The notes beneath the pieces are model-generated. The model was not told the origin of the DNA and did no database searches. It was given only the letters and a program-made list of their open reading frames with translations. Both the position numbers and the translations under genes were made by a program. This document shows, piece by piece, positions 45,804 to 54,952 of a stretch of DNA of 64,000 nucleotides (position 1 is the first letter of the stretch; each line of letters starts with the position of its first letter). The DNA comes from Mariniphaga sp. (GTDB taxonomy: Bacteria > Bacteroidota > Bacteroidia > Bacteroidales > Prolixibacteraceae): the NCBI GenBank assembly GCA_019429205.1, contig JAHYIT010000001.1:62001-126000 (forward strand), given 5' to 3'.

Positions 45804-45842
45804 AATTTATTGATTTTTAGTTTTAAATTGAATTTCCAAGTT

Positions 45843-47339
45843 TTAAGGTTCTTTTATCAGAATGGTTTGAATGGCTTTTCCGTTGATGGTGAATTCAACC
45901 GATTTTTCGTTTAATGAAAGGTGAATGCCTTTTGTTTCCTCCTCAGGATTGAAGACGATTACGGCGATGCTTCCATCGGGATTGCGGGCAGCTGTTACCA
46001 TCAGATTTTCATCGGTATTATCATACCCGATTCGCACAGCGCCGGGCCTGATGTACCGGCTAAAATGAGCCAACGTAAAGTAAAGCGGAGTGAAGTACAC
46101 TTCATCCTGTTCGGGGTCAACAATTACCGGCGCCACACACCAGTTTTTGGCCCAGTTCGGTCCGCCCTGCCGGTCGAGTACCATGTTCCAGTCCACCCAG
46201 CCATCTACCCCGTTGTTCAGGCAACCGATAATATCACGGGCATACCGGAACACCGGAACGTATTTGGGGTGCAGGTGTTTTTGCTCTGCGGGCGCCCAGT
46301 CCCAGCCCCAGTCGGTGGCTTCCTTCGACCAGTACCAGGCGTCGTCCTGCCAGCGCGGAACCTGCGCATCAATGCAGGCTTCCGTGTTGATGAGGTGCTT
46401 GCCAGGCGCTTTATTTACAGCATATTGCAATGCTTCCGGAAAATATTCAACAGTGCTGGCGTACCAGTGCACGGCCGTTCCATCGAAATAATCCTTTGCC
46501 TCTTCGTCGCCAAACATCACATCCACCCAAATTTTCAACTGCTCATCACGGTTTTGGTCAAAACCGAGGATTTTTACATCCTGACTGTTTTCGTTTAGTG
46601 TAGGCCACAGATGGTTTTTTACAAATTCCGTCATTTCCTCCGGGGTGAAATGCATGCTTTCCCAGTTGCTGTCGTTTCCAAGCGGCTCGTTTTCCACCGT
46701 AAATCCCCAAATTTCAATGCCTTCAGCACGATAGGCGTCAATGTATTTCGAGAAAAACAAGGCCCACGTATCGTAATATACCGGCAACAGTTTTCCGCCG
46801 CGCCAGTCGTTGTTGTCTTTCATCCACGGTGGGGCAGTCCAGGGCGACGAGATGAGTTTAAATCCATCTTTTGAAACGGCCATTGCATCTTTAATCATGG
46901 GAATGATGTCGTCCAAATCTTCTTCAATGGAAAAATGTTCCAGTTCCACATCCCCTTCCAAGGGAGCATACGAATAATTTCCCAATGAGAAATCGCTGGA
47001 ATTCATGTGTGTACGGGTTAATGAATACCTGGCGCCTGTTTCGCCAAAATAGGCTTCCAGAATTTTGTCGCGGTTTTCCTTGCTTACCTGATTGAGCAGA
47101 TAAGCCGATGCTTCGGTAAATGAACCGCCAAAACCTGTGATGGTCTGGAATTCTTCACCGGGTAGGATGGAAATTTTCACGCTGGTATCTGCCGCCGGAA
47201 ATTCAGTTAATTGAGTGAGCTGATTTCCGTTTGCTGAAGTTTCAAAAACTTCCACTTCAAGTTTATTTGAATTCATACAACTACTCATTAGGAATAAAGT
47301 GAGAAAAACAGGTATCAGTTTTGGTAAAAGTGATTTCAT
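45843..47339 (-). CDS. GH30 glucosidase or beta-1,6-glucanase lipoprotein
   Basis: 498 residues from the ATG at 47339, which begins a lipoprotein signal (LTLFLMSSC). The longer frame from 47435 overlaps the upstream symporter gene and lacks a signal. Typical GH30 order: TITGFGGSFTEASAYLL, RTHMNSSDFSLGNYSY, acid/base Glu218 in TVENEP, nucleophile Glu320 in LINTEACID, then the side beta-sandwich ending TILIKEP. GH30 members in laminarin loci cut beta-1,6 branches; others act on glucosylceramide or xylan. Side-chain removal from laminarin is the best guess. Confidence 0.88.
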   Translation of the reverse strand: MKSLLPKLIPVFLTLFLMSSCMNSNKLEVEVFETSANGNQLTQLTEFPAADTSVKISILPGEEFQTITGFGGSFTEASAYLLNQVSKENRDKILEAYFGETGARYSLTRTHMNSSDFSLGNYSYAPLEGDVELEHFSIEEDLDDIIPMIKDAMAVSKDGFKLISSPWTAPPWMKDNNDWRGGKLLPVYYDTWALFFSKYIDAYRAEGIEIWGFTVENEPLGNDSNWESMHFTPEEMTEFVKNHLWPTLNENSQDVKILGFDQNRDEQLKIWVDVMFGDEEAKDYFDGTAVHWYASTVEYFPEALQYAVNKAPGKHLINTEACIDAQVPRWQDDAWYWSKEATDWGWDWAPAEQKHLHPKYVPVFRYARDIIGCLNNGVDGWVDWNMVLDRQGGPNWAKNWCVAPVIVDPEQDEVYFTPLYFTLAHFSRYIRPGAVRIGYDNTDENLMVTAARNPDGSIAVIVFNPEEETKGIHLSLNEKSVEFTINGKAIQTILIKEP

Positions 47340-47383
47340 TTTATTGGTTTTACTAACTCGCATCGCTCTCATTTTAATCTGTT

Positions 47384-48739
47384 TTATTCTTGTTCTTCTC
47401 TTCTTTGTTCCAGTTCTTTTTCCATCTGAACACATGTTTTATGGTCGATGGCATAATACCAGAGTAAAATGGCGCACGACATATAAAGCACCCCCGGAAA
47501 TACGGATATCATCAGCTTAATGCCGTTGATGGAGGTGGCTGTTTGCTCCACATTGGGAACAAACCGGAACAGGGCGAGCATCCAGCCTGCCAATGCCCCA
47601 CCGATTCCCCAACCGGCCTTTTGCGCGAAAGTGGCTGCCGAAAACACCAGACCGGTGGCACGACGGTTGAATTTCCATTCGGAGTAGTCGGCCGTATCGG
47701 CAAGCATGGTCCAAAGCAGCGGAACAGCGGGTGCGTAGGTAAATTTGGCCAGAATGTTCAGGATGTAAACGGAATAGATGTTTTCATTTCCCGGAAGATA
47801 TAACAGGATGAAAAACAGTCCCGAAAGCAGGGAACTTGCCATATATACATTCCGTTTTCCGAACCGTTCCGACAGTGGTTTCGAGAAAGGAATGCCCACT
47901 ATTAATGCCACCGTGCCAATCACATTAAACAGTTGCACATTCTGCTCATTCCCAATATAATACTTAAAATAGTAAGCGATGGAAAGGTTTTGCAGTGCAA
48001 ACATCACAAACGAAACAATTCCCACAAAAAACAGGATAACCCAGGGACGGTTATTGAAGAGATTTTTAAGGTCCTGTTTTAAATTATGTTTTTGCCCAAC
48101 CGGAGGGAGTACACGCTCCCTGGTTGTTTTAAAGGTAATCATAAACAGCACAAAACTTATGGCCGCAAAAAGCATCAGCGTGTATTGATACCCTTTGGAG
48201 TTGTCGCCTTTGCCAAAATAACTGGCCAGATAAAGCGCGGTTCCGGTAACAATAAACTGCCCAATAAAAGCAAAAATAAACCGGTAGGAATTTAACCCGG
48301 CCCTTTCGTACGAGTTGGAAGTCATTACTGCGCCCAGTGAAGAATAGGGAAGGTTAATGGCGGTAAAAACCGTCATCAGCAGCAGATAGGTAACCCCGGC
48401 GTAAATCACTTTTCCGGTGTCGCCGATATCGGGTGTTGAAAAAGTGAGCACCGCTAAAATGCTGTATGGAAGCGCCATCCACAGCAAATAAGGACGAAAT
48501 TTTCCCCAGCGGGTGTTGGTACGGTCGGCAATAATGCCCATCAGCGGGTCGCTGAACATATCCCAGAAACGGGCAATCAGCATAATCGTTCCGGCAGCAG
48601 CCGCCGATATTCCAAACGTGTCGGTGTAAAAAATCAAAATCCAGAAACCGACCATGTCCCATACAAAGTGCGAAGCGGTATCGCCTAGGCCATACCCGAT
48701 TTTTTCCTTTACCGATAATTTTCCAGTGTTATCGCTCAT
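47384..48739 (-). CDS. GPH-family sugar:cation symporter (first in operon)
   Basis: 451 residues with 12 hydrophobic segments. The GPH hallmarks are ARFWDMFSDPLMGIIADRTNTRWGKFRPYLL (TM2-3 loop) and LLWTMLADTADYSEWKFNRRATG. It is only about as similar to the neighbouring symporter as family members usually are, so the pair is not a recent duplication. It lies next to the phosphorylase gene (3 bases), which suggests that its substrate is the phosphorylase's oligosaccharide. Confidence 0.9.
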   Translation of the reverse strand: MSDNTGKLSVKEKIGYGLGDTASHFVWDMVGFWILIFYTDTFGISAAAAGTIMLIARFWDMFSDPLMGIIADRTNTRWGKFRPYLLWMALPYSILAVLTFSTPDIGDTGKVIYAGVTYLLLMTVFTAINLPYSSLGAVMTSNSYERAGLNSYRFIFAFIGQFIVTGTALYLASYFGKGDNSKGYQYTLMLFAAISFVLFMITFKTTRERVLPPVGQKHNLKQDLKNLFNNRPWVILFFVGIVSFVMFALQNLSIAYYFKYYIGNEQNVQLFNVIGTVALIVGIPFSKPLSERFGKRNVYMASSLLSGLFFILLYLPGNENIYSVYILNILAKFTYAPAVPLLWTMLADTADYSEWKFNRRATGLVFSAATFAQKAGWGIGGALAGWMLALFRFVPNVEQTATSINGIKLMISVFPGVLYMSCAILLWYYAIDHKTCVQMEKELEQRREEQE

Positions 48740-48742
48740 TTT

Positions 48743-51700
48743 TTATTTGTTTTTTGCTATTGATACTTCCAATTTTTCAATGGCTCCGGTTCTGCGGAAT
48801 ATCTCACTACTGATTTCCCGACCTAGGGTTTTGCCTGCAATTTCCTCCTTGTTTCCATCGGCGTAATACACAGTAATCCTGTATGTATCGGAAAGTGAAC
48901 AGATAACGGGGGTTTGGCAGCAGGTAAACGCCAGTTGCCCGGCTGAAAGTTTTATATCTTTAATGTCTCCCCGGCAATTCCGGTATTCAAAAGTTTGTTC
49001 TTCATTAAGGAATTCATGTTTTCTCAGCAGCACGGGATTAAAACACAGTTTTCCTTCTTTCACAAAAACTCCCAGTTCGGCAAACCTGACCAGAATATCT
49101 TCCTTCACCTGGCCGGTCATGCCGGGTTGCTGGGCGCCCCGGTGCATGGGCGTATGCGAATACGGGTCGGTGGGAAATGCGCCATACAATTCAGGCGATT
49201 TATGCACCCCGATTCCTGCTTCAATCTCGTAATAGTGGTCGAGCAAACGGCCGATAACTTTCTCGTCTGCGCCTTCTTCAATGGCTTTCAGACAACATTC
49301 CTGCACCGCCAGATGCAGTTTCGAAACCATGTGCCAGTAAATGGAGCCCAGCCCTTCGTAAGAATAAAAAGTGCCCGACCTGCCTGTAAATGCCTTGTGA
49401 TTAAACACTTCCTCGAAAAGTTGCAGAACCATCTGTCGTTCTTTTTCAACGAGTTCACGGTAAGCGCTTCCTGATAGTTTATTCAGAGCGTTCTCCAAAT
49501 CTGCAGCATTTTTGAAATCCCCGTTGAAATGCAAACCTCCCTGAATGTCCTGGTCAATAATCGCCTTGTTTCCATCAGTAACCAGTTTTTTAATCAATTC
49601 TGATTTTTGAGCGCTATCGGGCGGAATGTTGTTTCTCTCCAGAAACCCGGGCAATTTTTTGTTGGGATAGAGAATGTAACTGTATTGGTCGGGCCGGAAA
49701 AGTGCGCTGTTTTTGAGCGCATCCAGAACTTCGAGCGTCTGTTCCGAAATTAAATAGCCCGAACTTAAAACGGCCACCTGCCCTTCGAGCATTTCCGAAA
49801 GGTGCGAAACAGAAACGCCGTCTTCAGTTGCGGTCATCAGATTATAGGCATGGTACAATTTGTCCGGTCTCTGGTTGGCGCGGATGGAGTGTTCGGTAAA
49901 ATCGAGACAGACACCGGTGAAAAATTTCAGTTCGGTTAGTGTAATTTCTTCTTTTGTGCCCTCAAATCCGTTTTGGTAAATGTGCTGCCGGTAATCCGAA
50001 GCGGCCTGTCCGAGGTGGTTGAGAATATTTTTTTTGTTTGAATCGTTTATCTTTTCTGTTAGTAATGAACTGAATTCTGTGAGTGTATTTTGAACGGACT
50101 GGTAAAAAACGTTCAATTCAGCTGAAATCGTCACGTTTTCCGTTTCGCACATTTCCAGCACACTGCGGAAAAATTTCAAAAACCTGTGCAGATAATAAAG
50201 CGTAACCATGGAAACCCCGTTTCCTACCAGCGCGTTGTTGGCGTCGTTCCATTCCGGGCGCTGTGTGTTCATCCAGATGCCGCCTTCGGGAATAAAATTG
50301 GACAGTTTGGCCAGCAAAGTTGCCAGTACTTTTTCAATGAAATTCACACGATAGATTTCCTGGTTCCCGTCGGTGAGCAATGCGCCGTCGGCCCCAATGG
50401 AATCGCGCTGATTTCTGATGGCGCCATCCCACGCATGGTCAAATTCAATGGTATCTTTCGGGGTTTTCAGAATTTGGTTGTAAGGCTTTATTCTGTATGG
50501 AACAGCAGCATAAACAAACCACTCTTTGTCGAAAAACGACTGCAATTTGCCGGGGTAATACTTTTCTATGATTTCGAAAAACTTTTGCAAATAAATAATC
50601 TGGTGGTCGCCCCAGTACCCAATGTACGACCACGGATTGTCGGGCTCAATGGTTTCCCAGTCGAAGCCGTCTTTGGTAACGCGGTACGGATTGTAGCCGT
50701 CGAACGTGGAAGCATTCAGGAACTTGAAAATCATTCCGGTGATAAATTCAGGAAAGGAGTGGGCCAACGCCTCCCAGTTTTGGAAAATGTCGCGCCAGTT
50801 GCCTTCGTAATCCAGAATTTCAGAACCATCGGTTTCATTTTGAATATTGATGGTGAAATAGTTCCACGGGCGGCTGGGGTCGCCGTGCCTGCGGCTGAAC
50901 TTCAAAGGGAGGTATTCTGCCGAGAGCCTTATCAAATCAACATCTTCACACTTCTGCAAGAGGGTTTTTAATTCCGAAAGGCTGAAAACGTTTTGAAGCT
51001 TCTCTGTGAAATCCCGGTTTTTTGCCAGCACTTTTTGGTTGGCTTTGGCCAGGTAATCCACAAAATCTTCTTTTTTAATATGATAATTGTCGTCGAAAAT
51101 TCCGCCGCGCATGATGTTGAACAGTACATTGGAAAAATGGCGGGAATCGCTCAGTTTGTCGGCAGTGAATTGCAGCCCGTCGGCACTTGCCACCAGTTGA
51201 ATCAGTTTTTCAGTTCCCGCATCAATGTCGGCCTGAATTTGTGCTTCAAGGTCAGCTTTTTCTTTTATTTTTTTGCAAAGGCTGATGATTTGTGCATGAT
51301 TCTGATTGACGTTGGCAATGATTTTCCAGTTTTTTTCAGACCCGGCAGGCAATGTAATTTCGGAACTTAAAAAATAAGCTCCTTTTTCCCCTTTAATGTC
51401 TGCTTCTTCAGTAATTTCCCTGTTTTTCCTGAAGTTATCGAGTTGCAGCGACGAAAGCAGGTATTTTAGTTTTTCCAGACCCAACGACCAGGCTATGTTG
51501 GCTTTCAACGCTTCGCTGGGTTCGGCTTTGTCAACAATAATGGCGCTGAGGGCATAAATTCCCAACCCCGATTCCGGTTCCAGTTCGCTTCTTTTGTAAG
51601 CATCTACCAGGTTGCTGGTGGAACGCTGCAAGTCGCTGGGCACACCAAAAGGCATAATGTTCTGGATTCCGTCCAGCAGTGTAATTTCGTAATCGTTACC

Positions 51701-52198
51701 GGAAGTGTTTTTCAACCAGGCTTTTCTGACAAAACCAAAAATCTTCGATGAGTTCCACTGGTAGCTGAAAGTCAGACCTAAATCGTTGTTGATTTCCTCG
51801 AAAATGATTTTATTGCCGTACGTGCTTTTATAGAGGTTCCGGCTGATGTTAAATTTTCCGGTGAAACGCTCAGAAAAAGGTTCCCAAATGTGAGTTTGGT
51901 TCTCTGTCAGGACTCGAAAAATTGTTTTACTTCCTGTAATATCAGCCGATTCGGTTATTTTATCGTCGGTGTAATAAGGGAACAAGGCATATTCAGGGTT
52001 TTTACGACCAGCAGAAAGTCCGCCGTTACTTGAAATAAACATCCAGTGATTTGCATCGCTTACTATGCTCATAAAAAAAGGCCGCAAAACATCGTGATTT
52101 AAAATTTTGAAGTAGTTTTCATTTTCATGATTTACCACTTCCATTTCAACTTTTTTTGCGATTGTGTTTGTTTTTTCGTCTGAATATGCCTTGTTCAT
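48743..52198 (-). CDS. Beta-1,3-glucan (oligosaccharide) phosphorylase, GH149-like
   Basis: 1151 residues, no signal peptide, so cytoplasmic. The (alpha/alpha)6 phosphorylase core contains KFSRRHGDPSRPWN, DYEGNWRDIFQNWEA, YIGYWGDHQIIYLQKF and TQRPEWNDANNALVGNG. The WND Asp652 aligns with the general acid of GH94 phosphorylases, the clan neighbour. The great length and the beta-1,3-glucan context match GH149 (or GH161) rather than GH94 cellobiose or laminaribiose phosphorylase. The reaction would be (beta-1,3-Glc)n + Pi giving alpha-glucose 1-phosphate + (beta-1,3-Glc)n-1, saving ATP. Family assignment is from motif and length; GH161 cannot be excluded. Confidence 0.75.
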   Translation of the reverse strand: MNKAYSDEKTNTIAKKVEMEVVNHENENYFKILNHDVLRPFFMSIVSDANHWMFISSNGGLSAGRKNPEYALFPYYTDDKITESADITGSKTIFRVLTENQTHIWEPFSERFTGKFNISRNLYKSTYGNKIIFEEINNDLGLTFSYQWNSSKIFGFVRKAWLKNTSGNDYEITLLDGIQNIMPFGVPSDLQRSTSNLVDAYKRSELEPESGLGIYALSAIIVDKAEPSEALKANIAWSLGLEKLKYLLSSLQLDNFRKNREITEEADIKGEKGAYFLSSEITLPAGSEKNWKIIANVNQNHAQIISLCKKIKEKADLEAQIQADIDAGTEKLIQLVASADGLQFTADKLSDSRHFSNVLFNIMRGGIFDDNYHIKKEDFVDYLAKANQKVLAKNRDFTEKLQNVFSLSELKTLLQKCEDVDLIRLSAEYLPLKFSRRHGDPSRPWNYFTINIQNETDGSEILDYEGNWRDIFQNWEALAHSFPEFITGMIFKFLNASTFDGYNPYRVTKDGFDWETIEPDNPWSYIGYWGDHQIIYLQKFFEIIEKYYPGKLQSFFDKEWFVYAAVPYRIKPYNQILKTPKDTIEFDHAWDGAIRNQRDSIGADGALLTDGNQEIYRVNFIEKVLATLLAKLSNFIPEGGIWMNTQRPEWNDANNALVGNGVSMVTLYYLHRFLKFFRSVLEMCETENVTISAELNVFYQSVQNTLTEFSSLLTEKINDSNKKNILNHLGQAASDYRQHIYQNGFEGTKEEITLTELKFFTGVCLDFTEHSIRANQRPDKLYHAYNLMTATEDGVSVSHLSEMLEGQVAVLSSGYLISEQTLEVLDALKNSALFRPDQYSYILYPNKKLPGFLERNNIPPDSAQKSELIKKLVTDGNKAIIDQDIQGGLHFNGDFKNAADLENALNKLSGSAYRELVEKERQMVLQLFEEVFNHKAFTGRSGTFYSYEGLGSIYWHMVSKLHLAVQECCLKAIEEGADEKVIGRLLDHYYEIEAGIGVHKSPELYGAFPTDPYSHTPMHRGAQQPGMTGQVKEDILVRFAELGVFVKEGKLCFNPVLLRKHEFLNEEQTFEYRNCRGDIKDIKLSAGQLAFTCCQTPVICSLSDTYRITVYYADGNKEEIAGKTLGREISSEIFRRTGAIEKLEVSIAKNK

Positions 52199-52235
52199 TG
52201 TTTTGGAAAAAATGATTTAAACTGATTTTTTTCTT

Positions 52236-53069
52236 TTAATTTGCTTCCTGATAAACCCTTACATAATCGATAATCATTTTTTGCGGGAAAGGAGTCTGTG
52301 CTGTGGGAAAACCCACGTAATTGCCACCCACTGCTACATTTAGCAAAATGAAGAACGGCTGGTCGTACACCCATTCTCCGGGTGCATCGCCGCGTTCGAT
52401 GCGCTGATACAGATAATCATCCACAAAAAAGTCAATCTTATCCTCATCCCATTCCACGGCAAAAAGGTGAAAATCAACATCAAACCGGTTGTTGTCAAGG
52501 GCATAACTTTTCGTAATGGGATTTCCACCCGAATATCCCGGGCCGTGAATGGTGCCATGAATGATGTTCGGCTCCTGTCCCCTAAGCTCCATAATATCAA
52601 TTTCGCCACATTGTGGCCAGCCAACGGTTTCAATGTTTTCACCCAGCATCCAGAATGCGGGCCACAAACCCGGTCCGTAAGGCGTTTTCATGCGGGCTTC
52701 GAAACGGCCATACTTTTGTGCAAACAAACCCTGCGTTTTGATGCGAGCCGAAGTAAAGCGGTTGCCACTCTGAATGGCGGTAATCACCAGGTTCCCGTCG
52801 CCATCGAGCGAAACATTTTCGGGGCTGTTGGTGTAACTTTGCAATTCGGCATTACCCCAGCCGCCGTCGCCGGTACCAATGTCGAACGTCCATTTTGCGG
52901 CATCGGGCAACTGCCCGGCAGGGCCGTCAAAATCGTCGCTCCAGGTAATTTGCCAGTTACGCTCTTCCAGTTTTTGAACGTCGTCGCGTTCGCACCCCCA
53001 GAAAAAAGTCATCGATACGATGATAATGAGCGGAATGCGTACTTTTTTGAATTTATCTTTCGTATTCAT
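52236..53069 (-). CDS. GH16 endo-beta-1,3-glucanase, lipoprotein
   Basis: 277 residues, single-domain. The signal with lipobox TFFWGC (Cys26) would anchor it, probably at the cell surface. The GH16 core has Glu156, Asp158 and Glu161 in CGEIDIMELRG; TGDGGWGNAELQSYT and HGPGYSGG are laminarinase-type (GH16_3) features. It starts 12 bases after the binding-protein gene. With the T9SS-secreted GH16 of the plus arm it gives one anchored and one secreted endo-enzyme. Confidence 0.93.
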   Translation of the reverse strand: MNTKDKFKKVRIPLIIIVSMTFFWGCERDDVQKLEERNWQITWSDDFDGPAGQLPDAAKWTFDIGTGDGGWGNAELQSYTNSPENVSLDGDGNLVITAIQSGNRFTSARIKTQGLFAQKYGRFEARMKTPYGPGLWPAFWMLGENIETVGWPQCGEIDIMELRGQEPNIIHGTIHGPGYSGGNPITKSYALDNNRFDVDFHLFAVEWDEDKIDFFVDDYLYQRIERGDAPGEWVYDQPFFILLNVAVGGNYVGFPTAQTPFPQKMIIDYVRVYQEAN

Positions 53070-53081
53070 TTTTATACTGTT

Positions 53082-54938
53082 TTAATTTTTTCTGAAGTAA
53101 ATGTTGTCCATGTAGATGTCGCCATTCCCATCGAATTTGAGTTGAATGATATCGCTTAAATCCACCGGAGAAAAGGATGACAAAGGAATGTCGATGCTGG
53201 TCCATCCGGCGGTCGGAACCGTTAACGAATAACCTTTTTCAACCGGTCCGGGGCTAATCAGAAAAACATTCAGCGCGGTTGAATTGGCCGTCCAGAAATC
53301 GAGGTGCAAAAATTGCATTCCCGAAACATTCTGACTGCTGCCCAATTCTATTCCCTGGTAATTAAGACCGGCCATTTTCAGGGTGTTGTTTCCCTGAATT
53401 TGCATGATGGAAGTAGCCGTTCCCTGTCCCCAGTCCGGATTCACATTTGTTCCTGCAATTTGGGTAAAGGCATCGCTGAACACACTGATTACATTGGCTG
53501 CACTGTGTATGGGTGCAGGTGCGGCGGTTGCCGGAACTGAAGGCGTGGTTGCTTCATTGTAGAAATAAATGTTGTCGGCGTAAAAGTTTGCAATGTTGTT
53601 GTTTGCATCCACAAAAATGATTTGGGCAAGATTTGTTCTTGCGCTCAAACCGCTTAATTCCGAAAAGGGAATATCCAGACTAACCCATTGCTGCGACTGC
53701 GCCGGTGTAATGGTCTTTGTGACCGTTCCGCTCACCTCAGCTCCAAAATCCACTACTTCAATGCTTAAACGTGCGTTGGTTGTTAAAACATTCGGAATAA
53801 AAATATCGATATGTAAATGGGTCATGGAAGAAGCATTGATGGTTGGGGAGCTGAATTCGATTCCCACAAAATTAAAATCGGTGTAATGCAGCACATGGTC
53901 TCCGGATACTTCAAAATCGGCCGAGCCCGTAGTTTGATAGGGCTGCCAGTATCCGTTGTAATAATTTACGGGAACATTGGGGTAAGCATTACTGAAAATA
54001 GAAATGACATTCTCTGCCGGTTGTGTGGGGTATGGTGCATGTTGATATTCACCCTGCGATTGAACCGTCAACGAGCCGCCAACTGTTTCACCTCCAACTG
54101 ATGCGGTAATTGTGGCATCGCCCGGACCGCCGGTAACCATAACATTTCCGGTTGCGTTAACCGAGGCAATGGACGGGTTGGAAGATTCAAATTCAAAATA
54201 GGCAGGTGCAATATTTATTTCCTGGTTAACACCCGTTGGCATATTAAAAATTGATGTCAATCCCCCGATTGTTTTGGAAACGCCGATAAATGCTGTTTCC
54301 ACCTGATTTTGGCCACTCAGGATTCCAAACTGAGGATGAGCAATGGTTCCCAGCTTTTCAAACTTTAATTCATCAATCCAGAATGAATAACCTTTGCCAT
54401 CAACAGGCCCAACAGAATAGAAAAACATTCCACGCTCGGCAGATAATTTTGACGGGTCGGGAATGGGGATGATGTATTTTTTCCAGCTTGTACTCACACT
54501 CAACCCCGAAATAGTTACCTGGTATTTCGAGGCTCCGAGGTCGTTTCCGAACCCAACCAGGTCGAGAACGGCAGATTGGGATGCTTTTGCCCAAAAAGTT
54601 AACGCATTATATCCGGAAAGGTCTCTGCTCGCATCAGTGAAAAAAACACCTCCGGCATAAGCTCCTTCAGGGTCTCCGGCGTTAGGTACATCAAATCGCA
54701 TGGAAGCTTTTGAATTGTTCCAGGTTTCTCTGGTGTCCACATCGAAAGCGGTAGGCAGCGAGCCTCCAAAAGCTGCATAATTCAATCCTGCACTGAAGCC
54801 ATCAATAAACACTTCCGGATTATCGGGAAATGTGGCAGGTTGCAACTCGTCGAGTTCGCGCTCGCACCCCATCAACAGCATCAGCACGATACCGGCAGGG
54901 ATATATTTTTTTAGTTTGATAAGAATATTTGTATCCAT
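53082..54938 (-). CDS. Multidomain surface glycan-binding lipoprotein
   Basis: 618 residues, lipobox LLMGC (Cys25). Domains: a first sandwich (about 35-200, FDVPNAGDPEGAYAGGVFF; ends SFWIDELKFEKLG), a BIG2-like Ig domain (about 205-300, FEFESSNPSIASVNATGNV), a sandwich (about 312-465, AENVISIFSNAYPNVPVNYY, FYADNIYFYNEA), and a last sandwich (about 475-618, AANVISVFSDAFTQIAGTNV, IYMDNIYFRKN). The last two are related to each other and to the second domain of the protein at 41123. No catalytic residues seen. Its place beside GH16 indicates capture of beta-glucan at the surface. Confidence 0.8.
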   Translation of the reverse strand: MDTNILIKLKKYIPAGIVLMLLMGCERELDELQPATFPDNPEVFIDGFSAGLNYAAFGGSLPTAFDVDTRETWNNSKASMRFDVPNAGDPEGAYAGGVFFTDASRDLSGYNALTFWAKASQSAVLDLVGFGNDLGASKYQVTISGLSVSTSWKKYIIPIPDPSKLSAERGMFFYSVGPVDGKGYSFWIDELKFEKLGTIAHPQFGILSGQNQVETAFIGVSKTIGGLTSIFNMPTGVNQEINIAPAYFEFESSNPSIASVNATGNVMVTGGPGDATITASVGGETVGGSLTVQSQGEYQHAPYPTQPAENVISIFSNAYPNVPVNYYNGYWQPYQTTGSADFEVSGDHVLHYTDFNFVGIEFSSPTINASSMTHLHIDIFIPNVLTTNARLSIEVVDFGAEVSGTVTKTITPAQSQQWVSLDIPFSELSGLSARTNLAQIIFVDANNNIANFYADNIYFYNEATTPSVPATAAPAPIHSAANVISVFSDAFTQIAGTNVNPDWGQGTATSIMQIQGNNTLKMAGLNYQGIELGSSQNVSGMQFLHLDFWTANSTALNVFLISPGPVEKGYSLTVPTAGWTSIDIPLSSFSPVDLSDIIQLKFDGNGDIYMDNIYFRKN

Positions 54939-54952
54939 TTTATTGAGTTTTT

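Noticed and set aside
47339-47435. N-terminal extension of the GH30 gene
   Set aside because: It overlaps the upstream symporter gene and is basic without a signal peptide; the ATG at 47339 starts a proper lipoprotein signal.
50186-50971. 261-codon plus-strand frame opposite the phosphorylase gene
   Set aside because: Antisense to a conserved part of the phosphorylase; no domain or start signal.
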